DNA of 24,784 nucleotides from contig CAYNCU010000033.1 in assembly GCA_964395765.1 (NCBI GenBank), positions 1 through 24,784 on the forward strand. Direction: 5' to 3'. The stretch is from DATDPY01 sp964395765 (GTDB lineage: Bacteria > Bacteroidota > Bacteroidia > Cytophagales > Cyclobacteriaceae). Positions 15,813 through 23,181 of this stretch are shown piece after piece (within the stretch, counting starts at the first letter, position 1; each line of letters begins with the position of its first letter). The notes beneath the pieces were generated by a model, which was not told the DNA's origin, ran no database searches, and saw only the letters and a list, made by a program, of their open reading frames with translations. The position numbers were made by a program, and so were the translations under genes.

Positions 15813-16889
15813 ATGAGAAAGATCATTCACATCGACATGGACGCCTTTTATGCATCGGTAGAGCAACGCGATAAACCTGAGCTGCGTGGAAAAGCGGTGG
15901 CGGTGGGCTACGATTCCGACCGGGGCGTGTTGACCACCGCCAGTTACGAAGCCCGGAAGTTCGGCGTCCATTCCGCCATGGCAACTAAAATAGCGCGGAG
16001 AATGTGCCCGTCTCTTATTATCGTTCCGCCCCGGTTTGATGTTTATGAAAATGTTTCGCATCAGATCAGAAATATTTTTTTTGAATATACGGACCTTGTT
16101 GAACCTTTATCGCTGGACGAAGCTTATCTCGACGTGACCGCTAATAAAAAAAATATTCACTCTGCAACCTTGATTGCCAAAGAGATCAAGGCAAGAATCA
16201 GGCAGGAAACCGGCCTTACCGCGTCGGCAGGAATTTCCATCAATAAGTTTCTTGCCAAAGTGGCATCGGATATGGACAAGCCGAACGGGCTTTACCTTAT
16301 TCCTCCGGATAATGCGGTGGAATTCATTGAGAAACTCCCTATCGAAAAATTTTTCGGCATCGGCCGGGTAACCGCAAAAAAAATGCACGAAATGGGAATA
16401 CGGAACGGCCTGGACCTTAAAAAATTATCCGAGCCGGAACTTATTAACCGGTTTGGTAAAAACGGCAAATATTTTTATGCCATCGCCCGGGCGGAAGATA
16501 ACCGGGAAGTGAACCCCGCCCGGATCATGAAATCTATCGGCGCCGAGAATACTTTTGCGAAGGACCTGATGGATTACGAGTCTGCGAAAGACGCCCTGGA
16601 TGAAATTCTCGATGTTCTTTTTGAAAGGATGGAAAGATCGGAAACAATCGGCAAAACGCTCACGGTAAAAGTCAAATATGGGGATTTTCAGCAGATCACA
16701 CGCAGTAAAACCATCCACGACTGGATCCGGACAAAAGATCAGATGAAAGCACTGTATCAGGAACTGCTCAAGGGCGTTGAGTTCAGAAACGGTATCCGGT
16801 TATTGGGACTTTCCCTTTCCAATCTTAATCATGAAATGGAAGATTCCGGTGAAGACAAGCAGGATCCGCAACTGACATTCGGGTTTTGA
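15813..16889 (+). CDS. dinB: DNA polymerase IV (Y-family translesion polymerase)
   Basis: A 358-residue Y-family DNA polymerase that extends past damaged template bases with low fidelity. Palm metal ligands are visible as IHIDMDAFYASVEQRD (Asp8, with Tyr13 at the steric-gate position) and SLDEAYLDVT (Asp102, Glu103). The finger block TTASYEARKFGVHSAM (41-56) follows, then the thumb helix-hairpin-helix FFGIGRVTAKKMHEMGI and the little-finger domain from about residue 245. The protein ends in QLTFGF, which resembles the C-terminal beta-clamp binding motif of Pol IV. The start has a G-rich stretch a few bases upstream of the ATG. The gene is alone, with no imuB or dnaE2 beside it. Confidence 0.96.
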   Translation: MRKIIHIDMDAFYASVEQRDKPELRGKAVAVGYDSDRGVLTTASYEARKFGVHSAMATKIARRMCPSLIIVPPRFDVYENVSHQIRNIFFEYTDLVEPLSLDEAYLDVTANKKNIHSATLIAKEIKARIRQETGLTASAGISINKFLAKVASDMDKPNGLYLIPPDNAVEFIEKLPIEKFFGIGRVTAKKMHEMGIRNGLDLKKLSEPELINRFGKNGKYFYAIARAEDNREVNPARIMKSIGAENTFAKDLMDYESAKDALDEILDVLFERMERSETIGKTLTVKVKYGDFQQITRSKTIHDWIRTKDQMKALYQELLKGVEFRNGIRLLGLSLSNLNHEMEDSGEDKQDPQLTFGF

Positions 16890-16893
16890 AGGA

Positions 16894-16908
16894 GATGCCC
16901 GCGGCATC
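16894..16908 (+). terminator. Short GC hairpin after dinB
   Basis: GATGCC (16894-16899) and GGCATC (16903-16908) pair around a three-base loop, beginning five bases after the dinB stop. An A/T stretch but no long U-run follows. It is a plausible weak terminator, immediately before the first copy of the GxxExxY-associated repeat. Confidence 0.4.
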
Positions 16909-16915
16909 CCAAAAT

Positions 16916-17012
16916 TTAACCGCAAAGGGCGCAGAGAAGTCGCAGAGATGAATTGATCTTTATCTATTCCGGAATTAGGTTTCTGCGTAGCCACTGCGTT
17001 CCCCGAGGTTAT
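16916..17012. repeat. Hairpin repeat, copy 1 (left flank of the GxxExxY gene)
   Basis: A 97-base imperfect inverted repeat. The left arm starts TTAACCGCAAAGGGCGCAGA and the right arm reads TCTGCGTAGCCACTGCG... to GAGGTTAT, so the ends pair as a long, mismatched stem. It matches copy 2 at 17479-17575 in the same orientation, including a 19-base exact block (16942-16960 with 17504-17522) and the shared TCTGCGTAGCC. Confidence 0.8.
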
Positions 17013-17087
17013 CTATAGAATTTTCTCTATTAATCAATTTTATATATTTTTATTGAGAAATTATTTTTAATATAAATTTTACCAGCT

Positions 17088-17471
17088 ATGAAAGAAAATG
17101 AAATTACCCGCGCGGTTATTAAAGCAGCTATTGAAGTCCATAAAAATTTAGGGCCAGGTTTGCTTGAATCATCCTATAAAGCATGTCTGTTTTATGAATT
17201 GATAAAAGAAGGTTTAAATGTAAAAAAGGAAGTTAGTCTTCCATTAATTTACAAAGATATCAATTTAGATTGCGGATACCGGATTGATTTGCTTGTTGAA
17301 AATAAAGTAATCCTCGAAATTAAATCAGTAGAATCTTTAAATGATATTCATATGGCACAAACACTGACTTATTTAAAATTATCAGATAATAAAGTAGGTT
17401 TATTAATGAATTTTAATGTCACAAGATTAATAAAAGGAATTAGAAGAATAGTTAATAATATCCAGGAGTAA
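17088..17471 (+). CDS. GxxExxY protein (PD-(D/E)XK nuclease-like fold)
   Basis: A 127-residue protein of the GxxExxY family, named for the motif seen here as GLLESSY (residues 24-30). The core looks like a minimal PD-(D/E)XK nuclease: YRIDLLVENKVILEIKSVE near residues 63-81 supplies the Asp and the Glu-x-Lys pair, and IHMAQTLTYLKL is the following helix with the conserved Gln. The biological role and substrate are not established. The gene is AT-richer than its neighbours, especially in the second half, and is bracketed by two copies of a 97-base hairpin repeat. Together they look like an inserted cassette between dinB and rpiA. Start ATG at 17088 follows an AT-rich leader. Length is typical. 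Confidence 0.9.
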   Translation: MKENEITRAVIKAAIEVHKNLGPGLLESSYKACLFYELIKEGLNVKKEVSLPLIYKDINLDCGYRIDLLVENKVILEIKSVESLNDIHMAQTLTYLKLSDNKVGLLMNFNVTRLIKGIRRIVNNIQE

Positions 17472-17478
17472 TATATTT

Positions 17479-17575
17479 TAATCGCTGAGGGTTCGGAGAA
17501 GTTGCAGAGATGAATTGATCTTAAATTATTCCAATATTAGCTCTCTGCGTAGCCTCTGCGTTCCCTGCGGTTAAG
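17479..17575. repeat. Hairpin repeat, copy 2 (right flank of the GxxExxY gene)
   Basis: The second copy of the 97-base element. Its left arm (AATCGCTGAGGGTTCGGAGA) is more diverged, while its right arm (TCTGCGTAGCCTCTGCG, then TTCCCTGCGGTTAAG) is closer to the apparent consensus. The final TTA of the arm, at 17571-17573, is the stop codon of rpiA on the minus strand. Confidence 0.8.
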
Positions 17576-18260
17576 ATTTTGTAGAAAACGTCACCGTTCC
17601 GTCACCGGTGCCCATAATCACCCTGCTGACCAGCTTGATAAAAAGTCCGTGCTCTACCAAACCGACAACGTTTTTTAGCCTCCCGGCCAGAATCACCGGG
17701 TTATCGATCAGGCCGAAGTCGGTATCGATAATATAATTATTCTGGTCGGTCAAATAAGGCTTGCCGTCCTTTTGCCGGATCGTTCCCGTCCCTCCCATTC
17801 GTTTTAACTGGCTGAGCACATAAGCTGATGCAAATGGGATCACCTCTACCGGAACTTTGAACCGTCCGAGCTTATTCACCTTTTTTGAAGAGTCGGCAAT
17901 GATGATCTGTTCCTTCGTCATAGAAGCTACCACTTTTTCCCTCAGCAAAGCCCCTCCCCCGCCTTTGATCAGCGACAGGTCGTCTTCAAATTCATCCGCC
18001 CCGTCAATCGTAATATCAATGGTATCAATTTTGTGTATATCGATCATAGGTATATGCATGGAGGTAGCCAGTTGCTGTGTTTTGACCGAGGTGGGCACTC
18101 CTTGTATTCTGAGTCCCTGGCCGATCCTGACCCCGATTTCCCTGATGGCATAGTAAGCGGTAGAGCCGGAACCGAGGCCTACCACCTGTCCGTCCTTAAC
18201 AAACTTCACCGCCTCCTTTGCCGCCAGTTCTTTTTCCTTTTCTTTCTGTGCATCATCCAT
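17571..18260 (-). CDS. rpiA: Ribose-5-phosphate isomerase A
   Basis: A 229-residue cytoplasmic enzyme interconverting ribose 5-phosphate and ribulose 5-phosphate in the non-oxidative pentose phosphate pathway. Family motifs are all present: the phosphate-binding GLGSGSTAYYAI at 28-39, the catalytic TIDGADEFEDDL at 84-95, and KGGGGALLREK at 99-109 with the catalytic Lys and Glu. Length is normal (219-235). The C-terminal codons run into the repeat at 17479-17575, whose edge provides the TAA stop, so the last few residues may have been replaced by an insertion. There is no partner gene in the same transcript; DUF1232 lies 144 bases upstream on the same strand. Confidence 0.96.
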   Translation of the reverse strand: MDDAQKEKEKELAAKEAVKFVKDGQVVGLGSGSTAYYAIREIGVRIGQGLRIQGVPTSVKTQQLATSMHIPMIDIHKIDTIDITIDGADEFEDDLSLIKGGGGALLREKVVASMTKEQIIIADSSKKVNKLGRFKVPVEVIPFASAYVLSQLKRMGGTGTIRQKDGKPYLTDQNNYIIDTDFGLIDNPVILAGRLKNVVGLVEHGLFIKLVSRVIMGTGDGTVTFSTKS

Positions 18261-18404
18261 GATTCGTCAATATTTTACTATATAATACCGGAATTATAAA
18301 GGGTATGTGAATTTTTACATCGACTGGCAATATGCGAATTAAGTTTCTTATCTCAAAGTTTAATTTTCAACCGTGAAAAATTCTTTTCAGTTACCAATCA
18401 TGTT

Positions 18405-18788
18405 TCATAATAATTTAACAATGAAACGGATAATACCGGTCAGCACTATAATCCAGATCAACAGGAACAGAATACCAAATACCCAGTTATCCTTCAATCT
18501 AAGTGGTTGTTCCTTAGCCTTCGCCCGGCACTCAGCCAGGATATTTTCGGGTACCATTTTCAGGCTCAATGCAATAAGAGCAGGTACCAGGATCAGATCA
18601 TCCAGGTAACCGATAACAGGAATAAAATCAGGGATAAGATCAACAGGGCTTAAAACATATCCCAGGGTAAAGGCAATTAATAATTTTGGTATAAGGCCGG
18701 TTCCCGGATGGCGATAGACATAATAAACCACCTGGATCTGTTCCCGGAGTACTTGGGCTTTGTTCTTTATTTTTCGGAGCAGATTCAT
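18405..18788 (-). CDS. DUF1232 (YkvA-like) membrane protein
   Basis: A 127-residue protein with the DUF1232 core LLIAFTLGYVLSPVDLIPDFIPVIGYLDDL (about residues 36-65), whose SPxDLIPDxIPxxGxxDD pattern is diagnostic. A further hydrophobic helix lies at the C-terminus (about 105-124). Proteins of this family are small membrane proteins of unknown function; some are annotated YkvA-like. The start ATG at 18788 opens a basic N-terminal segment. It is on the same strand as rpiA, separated by 144 bases without an obvious terminator, so cotranscription is possible. Confidence 0.86.
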   Translation of the reverse strand: MNLLRKIKNKAQVLREQIQVVYYVYRHPGTGLIPKLLIAFTLGYVLSPVDLIPDFIPVIGYLDDLILVPALIALSLKMVPENILAECRAKAKEQPLRLKDNWVFGILFLLIWIIVLTGIIRFIVKLL

Positions 18789-19311
18789 TCTTTATGAAAT
18801 ATTTCAAAGATATAACCGGGAATTTAAAACGAAATTTTCTATTTCAGATTTATGATATTTGATAGAGATCCTGTTTTTAGCATTAGATGGAAGTAGCTTC
18901 AACGATTCTTACACACCCCTTAACTCCCCTTCCTCGCCTTCGCGAAGCCGCTTCGGCAGAGCAAGGACAAGAGTAAACAGATACTGCTCCATCAAATGAC
19001 CCTTGTAGTTATACAAAGCTTATGATGTCCATCAGGTAAATATTCAGATTCCGGTAATAATCAAAATCTTTTTAAATAACAGGATGTACTTCCCCTCTCA
19101 GGATAGGTTCAGGGGTGGGTTATCCGGGATCTCATGATTGATTGACTAATATAAGCTATTGTTAATAATACCAACATTATCCTTATCATTATCGCCCTCC
19201 CCTCGTGAAAGGGGCCCGGGGGTGTGTTTGCGGGACGGGCAACCTGCCTATGAAGCCACTTCCGTTCCTCCTAAAATCACTTGATTTCTGATTTTTGAAT
19301 GCAAAGGTCCT
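18789..19311. other. 523-base non-coding region with decayed GC-rich repeats
   Basis: No ORF with coding character is visible in either direction. The region holds the palindrome CTTCGCGAAG (18938-18947) next to a GCCG-CTT-CGGC hairpin (18947-18957). It also has two CCCCT...AGGGG units (19092-19115 and 19199-19214) followed by runs of G and GT. ACACACCCC at 18911 is repeated inverted as GGGGTGTGT at 19219. The look is of degenerate dispersed intergenic repeats. Confidence 0.6.
18911..19227. repeat. Segment bounded by inverted ACACACCCC / GGGGTGTGT ends
   Basis: The nine-base end ACACACCCC (18911-18919) recurs as its reverse complement at 19219-19227, with a further approximate match inside (CTCCCCTT versus AAGGGGCC). 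The 317 bases between do not code for protein. It may be a MITE-like relic or simply two oppositely placed copies of a common intergenic repeat. Confidence 0.35.
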
Positions 19312-19797
19312 TTAAATTCCCACTTTATTACTGCGTCGCTCCAGGAGAAGGGTATCCCTCCATTTCCCGTTCTGCATGGCAATTCGCTCACGCCGGCCGA
19401 TGATCCTGAAACCGAAATTCCGGTGAAGTTTTAAAGTTGCTTCATTTTCCGGGAAAACGGCAGAATAAAGGGTCCATATGCCGTTTTCTTCGGATGATAC
19501 AATCAATTTTTCCATGAGCCTGGACCCGATTTTATTATTCTGATAGTCCGGATCGACGTAAATACTGATTTCGGCTACCCCGCTATATACTTTTCTTGGT
19601 GAAACCGGTGACAGGGCAACCCAACCGACTACCTTATCGTTCTCCTCAAAAACAAACCTCGAATGAATGTGATGACCGCTCTCCCATTCATGCCATGACG
19701 GAACCCGGATTTCGAAGGTGGCATTTCCTGCAGCGATCCCAAATCCGTAAATTTCAAGGACCCTCTCTTTGTCGCTGTCGATCATTTCACGGATCAT
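19312..19797 (-). CDS. GNAT family N-acetyltransferase (phosphinothricin acetyltransferase-like)
   Basis: A 161-residue acetyl-CoA-dependent N-acetyltransferase of the Pat/MnaT type, whose members acetylate the amino group of phosphinothricin, methionine derivatives or similar small amines. It has IREMIDSDKERVLEIYGFGIAAGNATFE at the start (N-terminal strand, helix and the GxATFE stretch typical of the group). GWVALSPVSPRKVYSGVAEISIYVDPDYQ follows near residues 58-86, and the acetyl-CoA loop QNNKIGSRLM near 86-95. HRNFGFRIIGRRERI near 124-138 closes the fold. Last gene of a likely minus-strand operon, ten bases after the methyltransferase-like gene. Natural substrate unknown. Confidence 0.88.
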   Translation of the reverse strand: MIREMIDSDKERVLEIYGFGIAAGNATFEIRVPSWHEWESGHHIHSRFVFEENDKVVGWVALSPVSPRKVYSGVAEISIYVDPDYQNNKIGSRLMEKLIVSSEENGIWTLYSAVFPENEATLKLHRNFGFRIIGRRERIAMQNGKWRDTLLLERRSNKVGI

Positions 19798-19807
19798 AAG
19801 AAATGCC

Positions 19808-20392
19808 TTAGAAAATAAATGGTACTAACCTCCAGGAATTTTGCCGGTAATCGAAGTATTCTTTGCCGAAAGCGCCCGAGAGCATACGCTCTTCACTGCT
19901 GATCCTGTATAGGTAAGCCGCAAAGGTAAAGATGAAGATGAATATAAAAGTGAGATAATTCCCCGATGACAGCCCTGCCCCGGTCCACAACAGGATCAGC
20001 CCAAGGTACCCCGGATGCCTGATATATCTATAAATTCCATTTTTTACCAGACGCTGAGTGTCCCTGATTTTAAGGGTGCGGGTATAGGATTCCCTTAACG
20101 TCAGGGTAGCCGTTATCCTGATCATAAGGCCGGCTATCATAACAAGATTTCCTGCTAAGGGAAGAGCGCTGTCAACCATTATTGATAAACTTGATAAAGC
20201 GGAAAAATAATGCGAGAAGGTTAAACATAAAATATCCAGGGCAAAGGAAATGATCAGTACTTTGGTAGACCACCGATCCGACGCCAAAGCCTTAAAGCTT
20301 TTTGCTTCGCTGCCAAAACGTAAAAACCTGTCAATGGCGAAAAATAAGATGAGTAAAATATAAGCAACCGTCAGAGAGCTGAGATGAAACAT
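19808..20392 (-). CDS. Isoprenylcysteine carboxyl methyltransferase (ICMT)-like membrane protein
   Basis: A 194-residue integral membrane protein with about five hydrophobic helices. The C-terminal part carries the ICMT/PEMT signature: GIYRYIRHPGYLGLILLW near residues 118-135, then YLYRISSEERMLSGAFGKEYFDYRQNSWRLVPF, where the RHPxYxG and EE...FG..Y..Y elements bind S-adenosylmethionine in this superfamily. Bacterial members methylate small molecules or lipids rather than prenylated proteins; the substrate here cannot be inferred. It sits 18 bases after the FabZ-like gene and ten bases before the acetyltransferase gene, so probably cotranscribed with both. The pairing with a lipid-type hotdog protein hints at an acyl-chain or lipid-linked substrate, as inference only. 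Confidence 0.85.
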   Translation of the reverse strand: MFHLSSLTVAYILLILFFAIDRFLRFGSEAKSFKALASDRWSTKVLIISFALDILCLTFSHYFSALSSLSIMVDSALPLAGNLVMIAGLMIRITATLTLRESYTRTLKIRDTQRLVKNGIYRYIRHPGYLGLILLWTGAGLSSGNYLTFIFIFIFTFAAYLYRISSEERMLSGAFGKEYFDYRQNSWRLVPFIF

Positions 20393-20410
20393 ATTTTGTA
20401 TTATCTTTTC

Positions 20411-20830
20411 TTAATCCAGCCTGACACACATCCAGATCGCTTCCATAATAAGCTTACCGTTAAAAAATGCTTTCCCCGACTGCTTAATATATTTTTTACT
20501 TATTTTAAAATTATTTATTTCATAGTTCACTTTTTCGCCGAAAAGCACCCGCTCGTAAAAATCCGCTTTTTCAATATGGGCCAGGCCGAATAAACCCTCC
20601 GCCAGTCCCATTTTTTTTACGCCGGCACCGCCACATTGCACCATGGACTCAAGGAGAATCGTTCCCGGAATGAAGTTGAGTCCGTCGTATCGGGCGGACA
20701 TGGACTGCTCCGCTCTTTCAAAAGTGCGGTTCCCTTTGACCGAATTTTCATTCACTTCGGTGATCTCGTCCAGAAACAGGAAAGGGTCCCTGTGCGGTAT
20801 TAATTGTTCTATGTCCTTAATCTGGTTCAT
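20411..20830 (-). CDS. FabZ-like hotdog protein, probably non-canonical dehydratase
   Basis: A 139-residue single-hotdog protein resembling (3R)-hydroxyacyl-ACP dehydratase FabZ. The N-terminal block IEQLIPHRDPFLFLDEI (residues 7-23) and the central helix IPGTILLESMVQCGG (54-68), with the conserved Glu at 61, are clear. However, the GHFPGxPxxPG motif that carries the catalytic His is replaced by ARYDGLNFIPG: by alignment to Glu61, the His position is Arg47. Either the protein does not dehydrate hydroxyacyl-ACP, or it uses another residue; acyl-ACP binding or a different activity is possible. It is 36 bases downstream of the M13 peptidase gene and 18 bases upstream of the ICMT-like gene. Confidence 0.82.
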   Translation of the reverse strand: MNQIKDIEQLIPHRDPFLFLDEITEVNENSVKGNRTFERAEQSMSARYDGLNFIPGTILLESMVQCGGAGVKKMGLAEGLFGLAHIEKADFYERVLFGEKVNYEINNFKISKKYIKQSGKAFFNGKLIMEAIWMCVRLD

Positions 20831-20866
20831 TCATTCAAAGATAATAGATTCCCTGGCCAATATAAA

Positions 20867-22915
20867 TTACCAGATCTTAACCCTGACGCTATCGGGTCGC
20901 CACATGGCGTCCCCCTGTTTCACATGAAAAGCGGCATAAAATTCCGGCATATTGCTCAATGGACCCAATACCCTGAATTTAGGAGGTGCATGTTCATTGC
21001 TTTTCACCTGCATAGCCATGGCCTCTGGTCTTTGGTTTACCATCCAGGCAAGAGCATATCCCAGGAAAAAGCGTTGATCGGGAGTAAGCCCGCCGATCAT
21101 TTCATGATTTTTATACTGGTCCGTTTTTTTAAAAGCCTCATAGCCCATCATGATACCGCCCAGGTCGGCAATATTTTCGCCCTGTGTGTTTTCCCCGTTA
21201 ATATGAAGACTGTCCACGGCAACGTAATTGTTGAATTGCTGAACGATCTTTTTTGTCTTCGCATAAAATTTCGTACTGTCCTCGGCTGTCCACCAGTTTT
21301 TAAGGTTGCCGTTTTTATCATATTTACTTCCCTGGTCATCAAATCCGTGGGTCAACTCATGCCCGAAAGTAGAACCGCCGATGATGGAATAAAGCAGGGC
21401 GTCGTCTGGCAACTCATGTTCATAACCGGGAATCAGGATATTGCAACCGGGGATCACGATTTCATTATTGGAGGGATTATAATAGGCATTATACGTTTGG
21501 GGTTCCATATCCCATTCGGTACGGTCGACCGGCTTGCCATATTTTGAAATCATGTAATTAAAGTACCATTGATTGGCAGCCATTACGTTTTTCACATAGG
21601 AGGTGCGATCGATATTCAGGGCGCTCATATCCTTCCATTTATCCGGCCAGCCCAGCTTCATGATCACTGCTTTCAGTTTATCCAGTGCTTTTTCCTTGGT
21701 AGGTTCGCTCATCCAGTCCAACGCCTTGATCCTGGCAGCATATTCATCCCTGATGGCATTCCCTATCTCCAGCAGCTTTTCCTTGGTTCCTGCAGGAAGG
21801 TATTCGGAAACATAAACCTGGCCAACCAAATCACCGAGATCTCCGTCGGTTTCCATCACCACCCTTTTCCACCTTGGCCGGGGTTCCTGAATACCCCGGA
21901 GGTCCGTATCATAGAAACTGAAAAATTCCTTATAAGTACTGTCATCAAGGTAATTAAACATGCCTCTCACCAGCCTGTATTTCAGATAATCTTTCCAGGT
22001 TTTAAGCGGGACAGATTTCAGCATCGTGTTCAAGGCAGCAACAAATTCAGGTTGCCGGACTATAACCGAATCAACATTCTTTAATCCGCATTCCTTCATG
22101 AAGACCGCCCAATCAAAATCTGGGACCAAACCCGTTAATTTCCGGGATGTGATTTTATTATAATTTTTCCAGGGATCACGGGTATCTTCCCGTTTGCGGG
22201 AATGTTTTGCCAATGTTGTTTCAAGCTGCATCAGGTCCTGCGATGCTTTTTTTGAATCAACAGTATTATAGCCGATCATCCCGAAAAAACGGTCGAGATG
22301 TCGGGTGAATTCATCCCTTATTTTTTTTGAATGTGAGTCGTTATCCAGATAATAACTCCTGTCCGGCAGGCTCAATCCTCCCTGGCTGATGAAAACGGCT
22401 ATTTTACCGGATATCTTATCATCCTGGCCGGCATAGAAACCGAACATCGAAGAACTTCCGATCTTCCTGAGATCAGCGGAAACTTTAGCCAGGTCACGGA
22501 AGCTTTTAATTCCATCGATCTCATCAAATTTTTGCTTTAACGGTGTGAGGCCGTTTTTATTGATCGTCACGCTGTCCATTCCCGTAAAATACAGGTCACC
22601 GATTTTCTGTTTGTTACTCCCTTTCGGGGCATCCGATAAAGCCGCAGAAGATTTACAGATATTCAGGATCTGGGTATTGATGGTATCCTGAATCATTTGC
22701 CATAATCCGTTCTGCTGTTCACTGGCAGGGATCGGATGTTCTTTAAACCATTTCCCGTTGGCAAAGTCAAAGAAATCATTGCCCGGGTTCACACTTGAAT
22801 CGATATGTGAAACCAGCGGATCTTCCGGAACAGTGACTGTTTCTTTTTTAGGACCACATGCTGCCAGTAATCCGAAACCGATCATTAAAACAGCAGGAAA
22901 GGAATTATTTTTCAT
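20867..22915 (-). CDS. M13 family metallopeptidase (neprilysin/PepO-like), lipoprotein
   Basis: A 682-residue zinc endopeptidase (from ATG at 22915) of the neprilysin family, which cleaves peptides outside the cytoplasm. The N-terminus is a lipoprotein signal (MKNNSFPAVLMIGFGLLAAC, Cys at 20). The family N-terminal domain follows (DSSVNPGNDFFDFANGKWFKEHP and LPDRSYYL are typical). The catalytic core has the NEIVIPGCNIL region, then GHELTHGFDD with the HExxH zinc site near residues 519-523, and the third ligand Glu in GENIADLGG near 580. The C-terminus ends in VKIW; M13 proteins usually finish in a related -C-x-(V/L)-W, and the Cys is not present. An in-frame GTG at 22936 exists but overlaps a -7 promoter box, so ATG at 22915 is chosen. 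First gene of a likely four-gene operon. Confidence 0.94.
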   Translation of the reverse strand: MKNNSFPAVLMIGFGLLAACGPKKETVTVPEDPLVSHIDSSVNPGNDFFDFANGKWFKEHPIPASEQQNGLWQMIQDTINTQILNICKSSAALSDAPKGSNKQKIGDLYFTGMDSVTINKNGLTPLKQKFDEIDGIKSFRDLAKVSADLRKIGSSSMFGFYAGQDDKISGKIAVFISQGGLSLPDRSYYLDNDSHSKKIRDEFTRHLDRFFGMIGYNTVDSKKASQDLMQLETTLAKHSRKREDTRDPWKNYNKITSRKLTGLVPDFDWAVFMKECGLKNVDSVIVRQPEFVAALNTMLKSVPLKTWKDYLKYRLVRGMFNYLDDSTYKEFFSFYDTDLRGIQEPRPRWKRVVMETDGDLGDLVGQVYVSEYLPAGTKEKLLEIGNAIRDEYAARIKALDWMSEPTKEKALDKLKAVIMKLGWPDKWKDMSALNIDRTSYVKNVMAANQWYFNYMISKYGKPVDRTEWDMEPQTYNAYYNPSNNEIVIPGCNILIPGYEHELPDDALLYSIIGGSTFGHELTHGFDDQGSKYDKNGNLKNWWTAEDSTKFYAKTKKIVQQFNNYVAVDSLHINGENTQGENIADLGGIMMGYEAFKKTDQYKNHEMIGGLTPDQRFFLGYALAWMVNQRPEAMAMQVKSNEHAPPKFRVLGPLSNMPEFYAAFHVKQGDAMWRPDSVRVKIW

Positions 22916-22935
22916 GTGTTGGAAAATTGAATTCA

Positions 22936-22943
22936 CAAAGGTA
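22936..22943 (-). promoter_or_regulatory. Candidate -7 promoter box for the M13 peptidase operon
   Basis: On the minus strand TACCTTTG matches the Bacteroidota -7 consensus TAnnTTTG. It lies 20 bases upstream of the ATG at 22915, giving a short leader. I see no convincing -33 TTG at the usual distance, although a TTTG lies 12 bases upstream. Confidence 0.4.
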
Positions 22944-23181
22944 TTTATTATTCGGCAAATTAATGATTTGACTTAAGCTGCTTGTAAGGGCAATGGGAAA
23001 TATTTTCAAACCTGGAAAAAGTTTTAATTATCAAACTATTCCCCGGCCGGCATTTCATATTTACTCCTGTCCAGTGTCTTTCAATTCCAGGTAAATATCA
23101 CTTAAATTTTATTGACATTGTAACTAAAAATATTAAATATAAAAGGATGAATTCAATTATGTCCTGCAAAGGCCCGGAACC

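Noticed and set aside
16916..17575. CRISPR array or toxin-antitoxin explanation for the two repeats and small gene
   Set aside because: Only two long repeats, separated by a coding gene, without spacers; and a single gene of a nuclease-like family without a partner ORF.
20804..21547. 247-codon plus-strand open frame
   Set aside because: It runs antisense to the M13 peptidase and the FabZ-like start, has a composition typical of a shadow frame (rich in His, Phe, Ile) and no recognisable motif.
23112..23139. TTGACA followed by TAAATA upstream of the AraC gene
   Set aside because: It resembles an E. coli sigma-70 promoter, but Bacteroidota primary sigma uses TTG and TAnnTTTG; in AT-rich DNA such matches are expected by chance.
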